Positions 11,403-21,615 of a stretch of 64,000 nucleotides of DNA are shown here, one piece after another. How positions within the stretch are numbered: position 1 is the first letter of the stretch; each line of letters starts with the position of its first letter. Below the pieces are notes generated by a model, which saw only the letters and a program-made list of their open reading frames with translations, was not told where the DNA came from and ran no database searches. The translations under genes were made by a program, and so were the position numbers. Source of the stretch: Mantis religiosa (taxonomy: Eukaryota > Arthropoda > Insecta > Mantodea > Mantidae); the NCBI GenBank assembly GCA_030765055.1, contig CM060953.1, positions 186,333,268 to 186,397,267 on the forward strand, given 5' to 3'.

Positions 11403-12557
11403 TGTCAAATGAAAAACCAACTCAAACAGTTTTACCAATAACCTTATAAATGTCCAAAGAGACTACACTTTGCCACACGGCACACATCAAGTCTGTAGCC
11501 GAGTTCTTCCCAAATATTGATAAGTGTGTATTCAGTAATTGTAGCAACAGCTGCTTCAATCCGGTTTCTTAATTCAGGGAGGTCAGCTGGTAGCGGAGGC
11601 ACGTACACGCGATCCTTGTTGAGGCCCCAGAGGTAAAAATTGCATGGCGTTAGGTCAGGAGAACGTAGAGGCCATGCATAGCAAGCCGTGTCATTGGGGC
11701 TCTTGTGGTCTATCCAGCGCTTGGGTACAGTGACATTCAACCAATCGGGTACTTCGTTATGCCAGTGAGGTGGCGCACCATCTTGCTGGAAAATGAATTT
11801 CCCTGGCTCATTTTCCTCAAACTGAGGGAAGAGCCATTGCTCTAATGTATCAAGGTAAGAAGTGCCAGTTACAGTAGGTTCACCAAAAGAGAAAGGCCCA
11901 TCAACGGCACAAAATGCCTTCATTTTAGGGGAATCTTGTAGCAATTGTACCATTTCGTGAGGATTTTCTGAACCCCAGATGTACACATTATGAGTGTAAA
12001 CATGTCCACTTCATCACTGAAGACAACACGATCTATAAAATCGTCGTCGTCATGAAACAACATGTCGTTTGCGAAGTTGACACGTAATTCGTGGTCTGTC
12101 GACTTTAGAGCCTGTAATAACTGTAAACGGTAAGGATGTAGCCGTAAACGTTTTCTTACAACTTTCCAAACAGTCGGCACGGGAAGATGTAATTCACGAC
12201 TAGCCTTACGGACTGATTTCTTTTGGCTACGAGTGAACAACTATCTCACTCGCTCAAGAGTGTCTTCACTTACTCTTGGTCGTCCCTTTACAAATGCAGC
12301 CGGTATCTTCAAACTGATGATAGCATCTACTAATGTTATTATCACTAGGAGGATCACAACCGAGCTTAATGCGGAACGTACGTTGCACAATAGCTACAGA
12401 TTCGGTCTTTGTAAACTGCAAAACAGAAAACACTTTCTGTTTACTAGTCGCCATCTTTGCTGCTACCGCTGTCTAGCGGATTACGGCAGAAACATTGCAC
12501 GGACATGCGCACTAGTGCCGACAAACGTAACTGTTTGAGTTGATTTTTCATTTGATA
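11403..12557 (-). mobile_element. Tc1/mariner-superfamily transposon with intact inverted repeats
   Basis: The terminal inverted repeats are about 30 bp with two or three mismatches: TGTCAAATGAAAAACCAACT from 11403 and its complement ending 12557. A TA lies outside each end (11401-11402 and 12558-12559). Length 1155 bp suits a one-gene element. The transposase occupies almost all of it on the minus strand. Confidence 0.9.
11444..12454 (-). pseudogene. Transposase of the QQDGAPPH type, two frameshifts
   Basis: The start is the ATG at 12452-12454 (MATSKQKVFSVLQF). Three blocks in different frames (12454-12266, 12240-11920, 11986-11444) give an N-terminal helix-turn-helix, a VFSDE motif with the first catalytic Asp, and QQDGAPPHW with the second. 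The last motif reads RSPDLTPCN where the family has Asp at the final position; 46 residues separate it from the second Asp. So besides frameshifts the third catalytic acid is Asn. The family is widespread in insects; Tc1/mariner-like cut-and-paste at TA is inferred. Confidence 0.85.
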
Positions 12558-12748
12558 TATTATTTATAAGTGTAAATTTAATTTAATAAACATTATAAAA
12601 AGTTAAAATCCCGATATTCATTTATATACATTGATACCGAAATTAAGGTTTGCCATGAGTAAAGAATCATGATGGATTTCAAAGGAATGTTGGTTCTTTG
12701 TTACAACACGTGCAAGGTCAGTTAAGTCGAATAGCATTTTGGGGGAAA

Positions 12749-13248
12749 GTTGTTATAACAAAAGCAATGTAAGAAACAGTGTCCTTAGCAGATTTCTAAA
12801 GGGGCTCACTTGACTTGTTGAATAGAGTATTCTTTCAACCATTCATAATGGCGACAAAATAGCTACAAAGGGAAAGTGAAAGTGATACACCCACGCGCAT
12901 CTCTGGCCATTAAAGTCTTCGGCGTCAGGCCGATTAGAGCGGACCTAGGCGTGACGGTGAGTAGGGCAGTCCTCTTGTTCTGTCTTGGATATTTGTCGGT
13001 TCATATATATGAGGAACGAATAAAGTTATCGAGTAATAAACATTCTGCCGTCAGTAGCTCTAAACAGAGATTGGTAACCCTTGGTCGGCAACTTCAATTT
13101 CGATGTTCTAAAAAAGAGAAGCAGTGAATAAATAAGTTTGAAACGGGCATTCCAGTGTTATTAAATATCCTTCTCACACACATCCACGCATATCCTGTGA
13201 GAAACCTCATTGTTTTACCCTGAGCCACATATTATATTAGCTTCAAAG
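12749..13248 (+). repeat. Possible LTR followed by a primer-binding site
   Basis: It starts TGTTATAAC, has a TATA-like 'catatatatgag' near 13003 and AATAAAG-type signals near 13019 and 13128, and ends just before TGGCGTCCCAACGTG (13249-13263). That resembles the tRNA-primer site seen after 5' LTRs of Ty3/Gypsy-like elements. No gag or pol follows because a SINE sits at 13274. The exact LTR boundaries and the left edge are not proved. Confidence 0.4.
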
Positions 13249-13273
13249 TGGCGTCCCAACGTGAAATTGTGTG

Positions 13274-13555
13274 ATGGATAGAGTCAACATGAAAAATTCA
13301 ATGCCATGGCCGGGATTTGAACCACGGATCTCCTGGTTTCCGTCCAGTCGCTCTTAACCTTTGAGCTACCATGGCCAACGTGCCTTCCTGACATTAAATT
13401 CTCCAGTTGACTCGTGTATTTCCCCGGTAGACCACTAGGGGTTCTCGCATCCGAGATACACCGTTTGTGGCGACTTACTATCCATCAAATATCTTAGCCT
13501 ATAGACGGCTAGTGTGGAGAAATAATTAATTTCCATCAATTAACTAAACTAATAT
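13274..13555 (-). mobile_element. Foldback tRNA-derived SINE (family A), single unit
   Basis: It is flanked by a perfect 13-bp direct repeat GTGAAATTGTGTG (13261-13273 and 13556-13568), so both ends are exact. Read on the minus strand it starts with an inverted version of the family tail, then the unit with a tRNA-like core (GCCATGG paired with CCATGGC around a GGTTCAAATCC box), and ends in '...gactctatccat'. The ATGGATAG near the 5' part complements this end. Confidence 0.85.
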
Positions 13556-13589
13556 GTGAAATTGTGTGTCACACCCATAAACATAATTG

Positions 13590-13830
13590 CTTCAACATGA
13601 TGTATAATTCTGTGCTTCTTAAGTCTACGGATTTATATATTTAAGGCCTGTTTCCAAGAGGAGCTGAACTGAAATCCAGCATCACGATTAAGCATGCTCA
13701 TCACGGAGGAAATGACCAAAGCCTCCTTAACTCTCCGCTCCCAGTATCTGTTGCATTTTTACAAGAATGTCGTGTCCCGAAAGTTGGCTCTATGATCGTT
13801 ATCAAAACAATGCTCTGCCAATGTTCCGGA
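13590..13830 (-). pseudogene. Penelope-like endonuclease end, inverted copy
   Basis: The minus strand encodes the last part of a GIY-YIG-type endonuclease plus 3' UTR. It is the inverted counterpart of 15023-15290 (shared 'gagttaaggagg' and 'tttccaagaggagctg'-type sequence on opposite strands). The left arm meets the plus-strand copy at about 13830, head to head, as Penelope-like elements often do. Confidence 0.75.
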
Positions 13831-15160
13831 AGTGTATCGCATTGCTTGTGAATGTGGGACACCTTATATAGGACAAACCGGAAGGATCACCGCTACCAGG
13901 ATAAACGAACGTAAACGGAGCATTCGTTTAATGCAACCATATTGGGATTACCAATAGCATCACCTAATGGGGCAGCACAATTAGAACTAGGCAGGCATTC
14001 TACTAAAATTAAAATCTTGTCAAGGGCAATGAAATATTTATACAGAATCACTAACATGGAAGATGGCAATATAATTAAAGAATGTTTTCATATTCAAAAG
14101 AGAAGTAACTGGGGTGGGTCTTGGGCACATAAAATGTATGACTTGTTGAAGCAGATAAGTATGGGTCATTCTTGGATAAATGCAGAGTATCGGTATAGAG
14201 GCTTCTGGAAAGAAGTTAAGCTAAGATTAGAAGATATTGACAGACATTTTCGCCAATACAAGTGACAAAAGCTCACTGAGATTATATAGAGAAATAAAAA
14301 CAACCTGGGGGAGGGAAGGATATATAGATACATGTAGTAAGTTAGGACGAGAAGGTTTTGCTTGGGCGAGAACAGGAGTCAGAAACTTGAAAGGTATAGG
14401 TCAAGAGAGGGAGCTAGATAAATATCCATTGTATGGAGAAGAGAATGCAGACTTCCATTGTATATTAAATTGTACTCAAACAAAGATATGGAGAGAGCAG
14501 GCTTGGCTACGTAAATGGGACAGAAAGGTATAGGTCAAGAGAAGGAGCTAGATAAATGTCCATTGTGTGGAGAAGAGAATGCAAATTTCCATTGTATATT
14601 ATATTGTAGTCGAACAAAGATATGGAGACAGCAGGCCTGGCTACGTAAATGGGACAATTTGGGGGGCGAAGTAGTAATTAGAAAAATGTTGTCAGTAAAA
14701 GGAGAAAAGAACAGGAGAAATATAGGGAATTATTTAGGGAAAGTTAAAGAGAGGTGGATAAGAACAATTAAGAGAAAAATGTAGAGTAGGATAGGTGAAA
14801 TGGCAGAGTGTAAAAAGGAGTAGAGGGCCTCCAATACACAAAAACCTAGGGTTAGATGTATGGGGACCGAATTACTATTCAATGGTGGACAACATGATAG
14901 GATTTTCAGGATTTAGGACTATATGGCATATTTCAGTATGGATTTTAGAATTGTAATTTTGATTTTGTATTTGCATTCGTTGATGTAAAAGGAAACAAAT
15001 TACTATTACTAATAATGCAACCTGAGAAGTCTGGGCTGGCAGAGCATTGTTTTGTTAACCACCATAGAGCCAAATTTCGGGAGATGACTATCTTGGAAAA
15101 ATGTAACAATTACTGGGAGCGGAGAGTTAAGGAGGTTTTGGCCATTTCCTCTTAGAGGAG
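13826..15160 (+). pseudogene. Penelope-like GIY-YIG endonuclease, split by a LINE
   Basis: The frame 13826-13938 encodes VYRIACECGTPYIGQTGR, the GIY-YIG core (here PYIG with the Arg of TGR), then INERKRSIRLMQP. It resumes after the insertion at 15023 with EKSGLAEHCF and runs to a stop near 15160. In Penelope-like retroelements this domain nicks the target and follows the reverse transcriptase, which is absent here. The split is exactly at a 10-bp target duplication, so the coding sequence was continuous before the LINE arrived. I recognise the domain by motif, not by search. Confidence 0.8.
13939..15012 (+). mobile_element. LINE fragment (zinc-knuckle C-terminus) inserted in Penelope-like element
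   Basis: It is flanked by TAATGCAACC (13929-13938 and 15013-15022). The coding remnants (13942-14265, 14237-14533, 14515-14784) are the C-terminal end of a LINE polymerase: a REGFAWARTGV segment and a CPLCGEEN...H....C zinc knuckle, then WLRKWD. A 134-bp direct tandem duplication (14391-14524 and 14525-14658) repeats the knuckle and shifts the frame. The first knuckle has both Cys changed to Tyr (YPLYGEEN); the second keeps CPLC. The element ends with a TTACTA-type tail. Confidence 0.75.
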
Positions 15161-15790
15161 CACGCTTAATCGTGATGCTGGATTTCACTGCAGCTCCTCT
15201 TGGAAACTGGCCTTAAAATAAAAATCCGTCGATTTAAGAAGCACAGATCTATACAGCTTGATCATCAATTTAATTTGTTACGTTTCTAATTAATTTTCTA
15301 TTCTCACGCTATCTCATGAGCTTTCATTTAATTTACTGAAGACAATCTTTTGTTTAGTGATGCCAGTATTGGTAGTGTTTTGTCTTTGTTGATATTTTTT
15401 TTCCTTGTTACATTTATACCCCGCCTTTAACTGCTATGGTCATATCGGCGGCTGTTTTCCTTTGGAACATACTGAAGGTGTTAACTCGTTATATCTGGTT
15501 TTAATCATTAGAACGCGCACACATCCACACTCTCATTCATACTTCCAGGCTCTGGGGAAGATGGGGAATTATCTTGGGCGGAGAAAAATCCCCACCCCCT
15601 CCCCCACCGCCGGGACTCGAACCCGGGACTCCTATTGTTGATGTTTGTGTTGTATCCAGTTATACATTTTGTGGATATAACATTTATTAAAATATCCTGA
15701 TGATGTGTGAGAGGTACGCTACCGAAACTTCGTTTTCTAATCGTCTTTTCACCTCGCTTGTTTCCCGAAAAGATCTTGAATATATTTTTA
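15161..15790 (+). repeat. Penelope-like 3' UTR with SINE insertion
   Basis: Sequence after the endonuclease stop; its distal part (15640-15790) is shared in reverse at 11088-11330. It is interrupted by the minus-strand SINE at 15470-15640. Confidence 0.6.
15470..15640 (-). mobile_element. tRNA-derived SINE, 5'-truncated
   Basis: Reverse complement shows a T-arm CCCGGGTTCGAGTCCCGG (near 15616) followed by a body with 'tttttctccgcccaagataa'. The A-box half of the tRNA head is missing. Confidence 0.6.
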
Positions 15791-16649
15791 AAAGTTAATC
15801 TCTCTTAAAATTAATTCTCCCTAATAATTACTTTTATTGGTAGTAAATTAATGCAGATATATTGACAGAGATTCGGGCTACAAATACACCAAATCCCCAG
15901 TTTTCCTATAAGTTTTCAAGCTGCCAGTACATTACTAATTACTGTCATCAGAACCACAACCAACAGATCGAATATGCTCACAACAATCCGTTGGCAGACA
16001 GTTGAAGCTCCACACAGATTTGAGGCCGGTCAGAGAGAGTGATATATGAAAACGGATAACGATTTGTTCGATCTGTAATTGCTGCTGCCAACGGCAGTGA
16101 ATGACGAGGACAGACGAGCGAGCACAACTTCCCCCAGAAGTTATACGTCTTCTTTAAACGTCGCTTTCAGTCGCAACTTTACCATGGGAGTAACTTGGAG
16201 ACATCTGAAAGAAAAGGCAAACTGCATCTAACTTTTAAATGTAAAACACAAGTTGTTACCAAGTTTTTATTGTTCTTTCTCACTCTATTCTTTCCTGATA
16301 GGAAAAGCTTGTATGACAAAAGAAAGAAGCAAAATAAATCCGCTTTCTCAGAGCCAATAAACAAATAATCTGCACTGAATCACTCTGATGTGATTTCCAT
16401 TGCTCTTGCAAAATATTCCTAAAGAAAGCTTGTTCTTCTAATTCCCTCCAATTCAAATAATTTCTCGTTAAACATTAAGGCATTATTATTATGTACAGTG
16501 AGTAGAAAATACTGGAATACCCACTAGTATTCCTTCTATTTTAGCTGTATAACTGAAACCAGAAACAGAAAATCATAAGTACATTTTCTTTTGCTTTCTA
16601 TTGCCTAGAAATCTCCAAAAATGGATTTAATGAATGTTTGCCTATTAAA
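15791..16649. other. Non-coding interval
   Basis: About 860 bp with no open frame of note and no repeat shared with the rest of the window that I could see. Confidence 0.5.
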
Positions 16650-16742
16650 AACTTTTACAATTTACAACTTTTGGCTAAATTTATTTGTCTCTACCTTGTT
16701 GCTACCTTGTCTTACATGACAACCTGGTTTTCTGCTCTGTCA

Positions 16743-16982
16743 TGTGTAGTGTTTAACGCCCGCTTTTACTACATACGGCACCGCAGGTGCTGACACTGAT
16801 GATACATGAGATGAAGATGGAGCACCGGTGGAATGAGATGGTGGGGGAAACCGGAGGTCCCGGAGCAAACCCGCCCCAGCGCCGTGTTGTCCACCACGAA
16901 TCTCATTTTGCGGTCGCCTGGGATCCAACCCGGCCGCCTTGGTGAGAGCCAAGCGGTCTAACCACTGAGCCACGGCGTGGCC
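16743..16982 (-). mobile_element. tRNA-Glu-derived SINE
   Basis: Flanked by a perfect 12-bp direct repeat TCTGCTCTGTCA (16731-16742 and 16983-16994). On the minus strand the head has an A-box-like GGCTCAGTGGTTAGACC, an anticodon stem CTTGG/CAAGG around a CTCTCAC loop (anticodon CTC, Glu), and a B box GGTTGGATCCC. The body downstream is GC-rich. It inserted in the 3' UTR of the minus-strand LINE; the uninterrupted sequence is present at 24180-24210. Confidence 0.85.
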
Positions 16983-18032
16983 TCTGCTCTGTCAGGTAGC
17001 TCTTAACCTCCACACCTCCTTGTTACTTAATTAGTCCCTTTCTCCCCCCTCATCTTCATTTCTTATATTCTTTAGATTTCTTGTCCATTTTTCCTTTACT
17101 TTCTGCAAGAACTCACCAATACTTCTTACCTTCTTTTCCTCCTTTCCCGTTAATATATTATAGCTACTATCCTCTTCTCTACTTTATTCAGTTTTTCCTC
17201 CCAAAAGTTTTTTCACCACATTGCAACCTCCACGCACTCTGTTACATAGTGTTCTATGCTTTCTTTTCCCCCCACACAATTCACAAATTCCCTTTTCCCT
17301 ACCTCTTATCCCTCTTAGAAATATTGTTCCTGTTCTCATCCAAGCTAACCCTTCCCTCTGTTGTCTATTGGAGTAATCTACATATGCTTCTCGTCTACAG
17401 TTTCTTTTTATTTGCTTTTAAAATTGAAATGACTTCATATTTTCTAGACCTCGCCATATTTCCTGTCCTTCTGTATCTTCTATTCTGCATTTTACCAATT
17501 TACCCACATCGCTTGTATTCTTTCTTCTTGTATTTCCTAATTCTACTAACGCTACTTCCCTAGGTGCTGATCTTGGTAATCCTAGTAGCTCTTTACAAAA
17601 CCTTCTGTAGTTTTGGTCAACCGTTTTTTTAACCCCTGTGCCCCCCCCCCCCAAGATCTTCACTGCATACAACATTTTGGATTACTCTAGTGCTCCGTAC
17701 ATTCTTTCTAAACACTTGATTGTCATTGTAGCTTATATTTGCATATTATTATCCCATTCATTGCCGCCCTTCCTTTTGCTTCAATTTTACTCCTGTGTGC
17801 TCTCCACTTTCCATTCTTATTCCCTCACTGCTAAGTATTCAAATTCATTGACTACTTCTACCCTTTGGCTATTTAGTATCCAATTTTCATCTGTTTTTAG
17901 TTTAACTTCCTTCTTTAAGACCATATATTTTGTCTTATTTATGTTTATTTTTATTCCCCATTCTTCACAGAATATCTGGATTTCATTTATTGGCTTCTGC
18001 AATCCTACTACCGTTATAGATCCTACCATTAA

Positions 18033-19266
18033 GGGTGTGTATGACTGAAATTTTCAAATTCTGAACTAATAATGCTAGCTTTTTCAAATTTACACCATAG
18101 GTGTAGTATAATGTAAACATGTAACAACCTAAATTTAAACCATTTTTCTCCAGCAGTTTAGAAATTATGATAAATTTTGTATGTTTTTTGTTACGTAACT
18201 AAAAAGTCCCTTGCGACAACATATTTTGAATTTTTGTCTAATATTTTAACCCTATGTTCATAATACACATACTTTTTGAAATTGCTCTGGGTTTTTCTGT
18301 GTCTCCTTTAGTTTAGGTCACAAACATTTTTTAATTTACAAATATTCTTTTTTGTCTAAAAAACTGTAAGTTTTGTGCTTGAAAATTAAAAATATATGCT
18401 TATATACATTTCACAATAAAACCTAGGGCAATTTCCATTCCTTATGATATTCTGAACCTGTGTAGGAAATTTCATGAATGTAGTACAAAAACTGCATCGC
18501 AAGGAGCATTTTACAGGAAGAAAAATGCTGAAAATATGAACATTGAGAAAACAGCGATTAAAGATTTGATAGCATAACTCACATTAAAATCCACCAGGCT
18601 GATAGGTTGGACCCGCAGATTTCTTTTTCCTCTCCTCTGTTGCTGCTTTTTCCACCTTTTTCTTCTTTAGATGTTGCTTTTCTTCTGCACAACTTCGCTT
18701 CTTGCTTTGCAGGATACGAGTCTGATCTCGCTGCACTGAACTTTTCTTTGCTGAGTCTACTACACTTTCACCTCTGATATTTTGCTGCAGCTCCAATGAC
18801 TTAAGACTACCCATGTTAAACTCACTGATGCTTTTAATAACAGCAACATCCAATTTTTGTTTTGATATGAAAACTTCCTTTGGGCACTTATTCCATATGA
18901 CATGATGCAAAGATTCATTGGCATTCTGTGTTTTTCCTGTTTTGCAGCTCTCTAGTAATGTTGTAGAAGCCAGCCTCTGATATATTGGCAACATTTTAGG
19001 AACTATTTTGTCTGAAAGCCTTATTTTTCTTTTCTTGAACTGAAAATTTAAGAACGAAAAACAGACAAAGAATGTGGATGTAGGCAAAAGAGGGCGTGAC
19101 TCTGACAGAGTTTAAAGGCCACCGACATTTAAATAAGCATTTAAAAATGGCGTTCGGAGGCAAATTATACATTTTTCACATTCGGGAATGTCTAAATTAT
19201 TTTATAGAATTAAAATAAAAAGTCGTTATTTTCACGATTTTCATGAAATTTCAGTCATACATACCC
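18033..19266 (-). mobile_element. TTAA-flanked DNA transposon, probable Kolobok type
   Basis: Both sides carry TTAA (18029-18032 and 19267-19270). The ends are inverted repeats: GGGTGTGTATGACTGAAATT at the left, GGGTATGTATGACTGAAATT read from the right. Removing the 1234 bp and one TTAA rejoins the host LINE frame exactly after YADDL. TTAA duplication is typical of piggyBac and Kolobok; the encoded protein looks like the latter rather than piggyBac. Most of the transposase is missing, so the copy is internally deleted and non-autonomous. Confidence 0.7.
18584..19087 (-). pseudogene. C-terminal fragment of a Kolobok/Mutator-like transposase
   Basis: An open frame of 167 codons inside the TTAA element. 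The central part contains LLESCKTGKTQNANESLHHV and WNKCPKEVF, a TQN.NESLH..IW..CPK pattern I associate with C-terminal regions of Mutator/Kolobok-type transposases. The last 50 residues are Lys-rich (KKRSCAEEKQHLKKKKVEKA), plausible as a nuclear localisation tail. The first 15 residues look unrelated and may be read-in from non-coding sequence. The N-terminal catalytic portion is absent. Family assignment is from memory of motifs. Confidence 0.55.
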
Positions 19267-19906
19267 TTAAATCATCCGCATATATCAGTCCAGGAATTTC
19301 TTTGTTTGCTATTATTGGACAGTGCTGACAGTTCCTTCTTTATCCTTGTCTATTATCACGTCATTAAATAAGTTATATAAAATTGGACTCATTTAGCATC
19401 CGTGTGTTAGGCCTACTTTTTGCTCTGTCATCTTCTTAATTACATTTTTCCCTTATGCAAAACTTCACCCCTTCATAGATTCTCTCCACTTCTTTTATAT
19501 ATTTTCCACTTACCCCTTCCATAATCAATTTCCATACTAGAGCTTTCCTGTTTATCATATCAAAAGATTTCTCAAAATCTGCAAAGAACCTATTTATCCT
19601 CCCTCTCTTCTTCGTGAGTTATTTGTCTATTATAGCCTTTATTATGAACAGATTATCTATTGTCCGTTTTCCTTCCCTGAAACCTGCTTGAAATTCAGAC
19701 AGCTTCCTTTCTTGTTCTACCCATATCCTTAGCCTTTCTGCTAATATTCCTGCGTATATTTTTTCCTAATATAGATAACAGACTAAAATTGGATTTAAAA
19801 TTGTCATACGTCTTATTGCATTAACTGTAAGAAATATGTATTCGATTATTCGCATAATTTAAGCAAACTAGATAGTGGGACACACATTTTTGTAGGCTCT
19901 ATTATA

Positions 19907-20585
19907 CGAGGGCCGTTCAGAAAGTAACCTCCGGTTGATAGCAAAAAATTCACCAAGTTAAATAAAAATATTTTAATATATACATCTTACAACTACATCT
20001 TTGCACTATTTTTCTACATAGTCTCCATAACGATTGAGGCACTTATCGTATCTGTTCACAAGCTTTGAAATTCCTTCTGCATAAAAATCACCCGCTTGTG
20101 CCTGGAGCCAGCCTGTGACCGCATCTTTGAGCTCTTCGTCGTCATCAAACCGCTGGGACCCGAGCCATGTCTTCATATGCATAAAGAGGTGATAATCGCT
20201 TGGCGCCAGATCTGGGCTGTATGGTGGATGGTTGACAACGTCCCACTTGAAGGACTCAAGAAGGGCTGTTGTTCTGCGAGCAGAGTGAGGACGGGCGTTA
20301 TCGTGCAAAAAAACGATACCGGAAGTCAGCATACCACGACGTTTGTTCTGTATAGCCCGTCGTAAAAACCCTTATAACAGCACGCACTTCACATTTGGCG
20401 GGGTTTACTATTGCAGCGCACATTTCAAACGGCCACAAACACTAAACTAGTGCAGATACAAATTTCACTCGACCACGGCTTGATGCCGACTGACCTGCTG
20501 AGTGCGTGAATGCACAGATGGCGTCGCTACTCCCCCCACTACCCGCACTGTGACCGATCGGAGGTTACTTTCTGAATGGCCCTCG
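19907..20585 (-). mobile_element. Mariner element, family M3, internally deleted
   Basis: Perfectly placed ends: CGAGGGCCGTTCAGAAAGTA from 19907 and its complement to 20585, with TA at 19905-19906 and 20586-20587. At 679 bp it is about half of a full mariner. Sequence jumps near 20335-20345 from the middle of the transposase to the 5' untranslated end. Confidence 0.9.
20006..20332 (-). pseudogene. Mariner transposase C-terminal third (M3)
   Basis: An open 108-codon frame holds VFLHDNARPH with the second catalytic Asp and YSPDLAPSDYHLF with the third, then a normal C-terminus ending DYVEK. The DNA-binding domain and first Asp are lost in the internal deletion. What remains is well preserved, suggesting the deletion derivative moved or arose recently relative to its neighbours. 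Confidence 0.85.
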
Positions 20586-20587
20586 TA

Positions 20588-21615
20588 CATAGCATTGTAT
20601 AGAGCTAAGTTTCCCACGCTATAAGCTTTGCAAAAGATTTCATAAATGAAGAAGCAAACTGATAAGAAAGCTATTTCTTATAATTAAGGTTTTCGGATCG
20701 GATGGAACAACAATGATCTGAAATTTAATACGGAAATGAATATACATACTTTATATGAATTATACAGCAGTTAACGCGATTGTCAGATTTTCTAAGAAAA
20801 CAAAAACATGTCGCTAAACGATAACATAGAAATGACATTCTAGAAAAAATGAATAGCGACTTACCACTTGAATAAAAAGCATAAATATTTGAAAATTCCA
20901 ACCAATAAGAAGGAATATTTCTGAAATATTTCCTGCAACAGACAATGTTAGTTTACATAAATGTATACTTTAACCAGATCTTTCATAGAAAATTTAGGAT
21001 ACCATTACGTAGATATTTTAACTGCTTAGAGCTGTTTCTGAGAAAAGGTTAAGAACCTTGTATTGCATGCCTGATAGATGATACATTTAAACACCATTTT
21101 TGATATTTAAGTATATGATTTCCAAAATAAAATAGGCATTTAAAAACCGACTTTCAATTCCTAATTATACGGCACATATCAATGAGTGTATACTATTTTT
21201 ACAGACATGCTTTTAAGAAGATCTCCGAAAGCGTATTATCAATGAAAATTTTAGATTAAATTTTTTATAGGTTGAAATTCTATGGTAAGCTGCAGAGAGC
21301 TTACAAAAAGCCATTGATTTTGCCATAGTTCCTGTTAGATATGATATATGCAGATGGAACGTTCTGGTCTGTTTCAAAACCATCTGCGGATAATATTTCG
21401 GAGCGCCGGGAACAATGTACAGACTGTTTCGGACAGATATTGTGGAGTAGAATGGGTGGCCTAGCTGCAGGGGCTTTAATAACACCACCTTATGTTACCA
21501 AACTCTCGTATCAGATACAGCCCAGTGCAGCAGATTTCAAGTTTAGTGCTTGGATATATTTACGAAATCCAATATTCTCTTGAGTAACTTGTAACTATAC
21601 AATAGCTCCAGCAAG
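20588..21615. other. Non-coding interval
   Basis: About 1 kb, AT-rich, with only short chance frames. It leads into the satellite. Confidence 0.5.

Larger units (their letters stand above)
16650..19790 (-). mobile_element. 5'-truncated LINE carrying two nested insertions
   Basis: A minus-strand LINE: RT palm motifs lie at 19790-19270, the rest of RT from 18028 downward, the C-terminal region to about 17080 and a 3' UTR to 16650. A second copy of the 3' half is at 24080-24930. Two elements sit inside it: a SINE at 16743-16982 and a TTAA-flanked element at 18033-19266. Both host junctions can be read directly, so they are younger than the LINE. Confidence 0.8.
17080..19790 (-). pseudogene. LINE reverse transcriptase, interrupted and decayed
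   Basis: Reading right to left: LSEFQAGFREGKRT near 19690, motif A as FADFEKSFDMI near 19570-19600 (catalytic Asp present), and motif C as YADD near 19275-19285. The frame then continues across the 1.2-kb insertion at MVGSIT (18028). Further on are INKTKYMVLKK and EFEYLAV (18029-17817), then RRFCKELLGLP (17675-17418). In-frame stops and frameshifts occur throughout. Clade is uncertain; the C-terminal zinc-knuckle style seen in the copy at 24317-24625 resembles the LINE at 13939. Confidence 0.75.
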
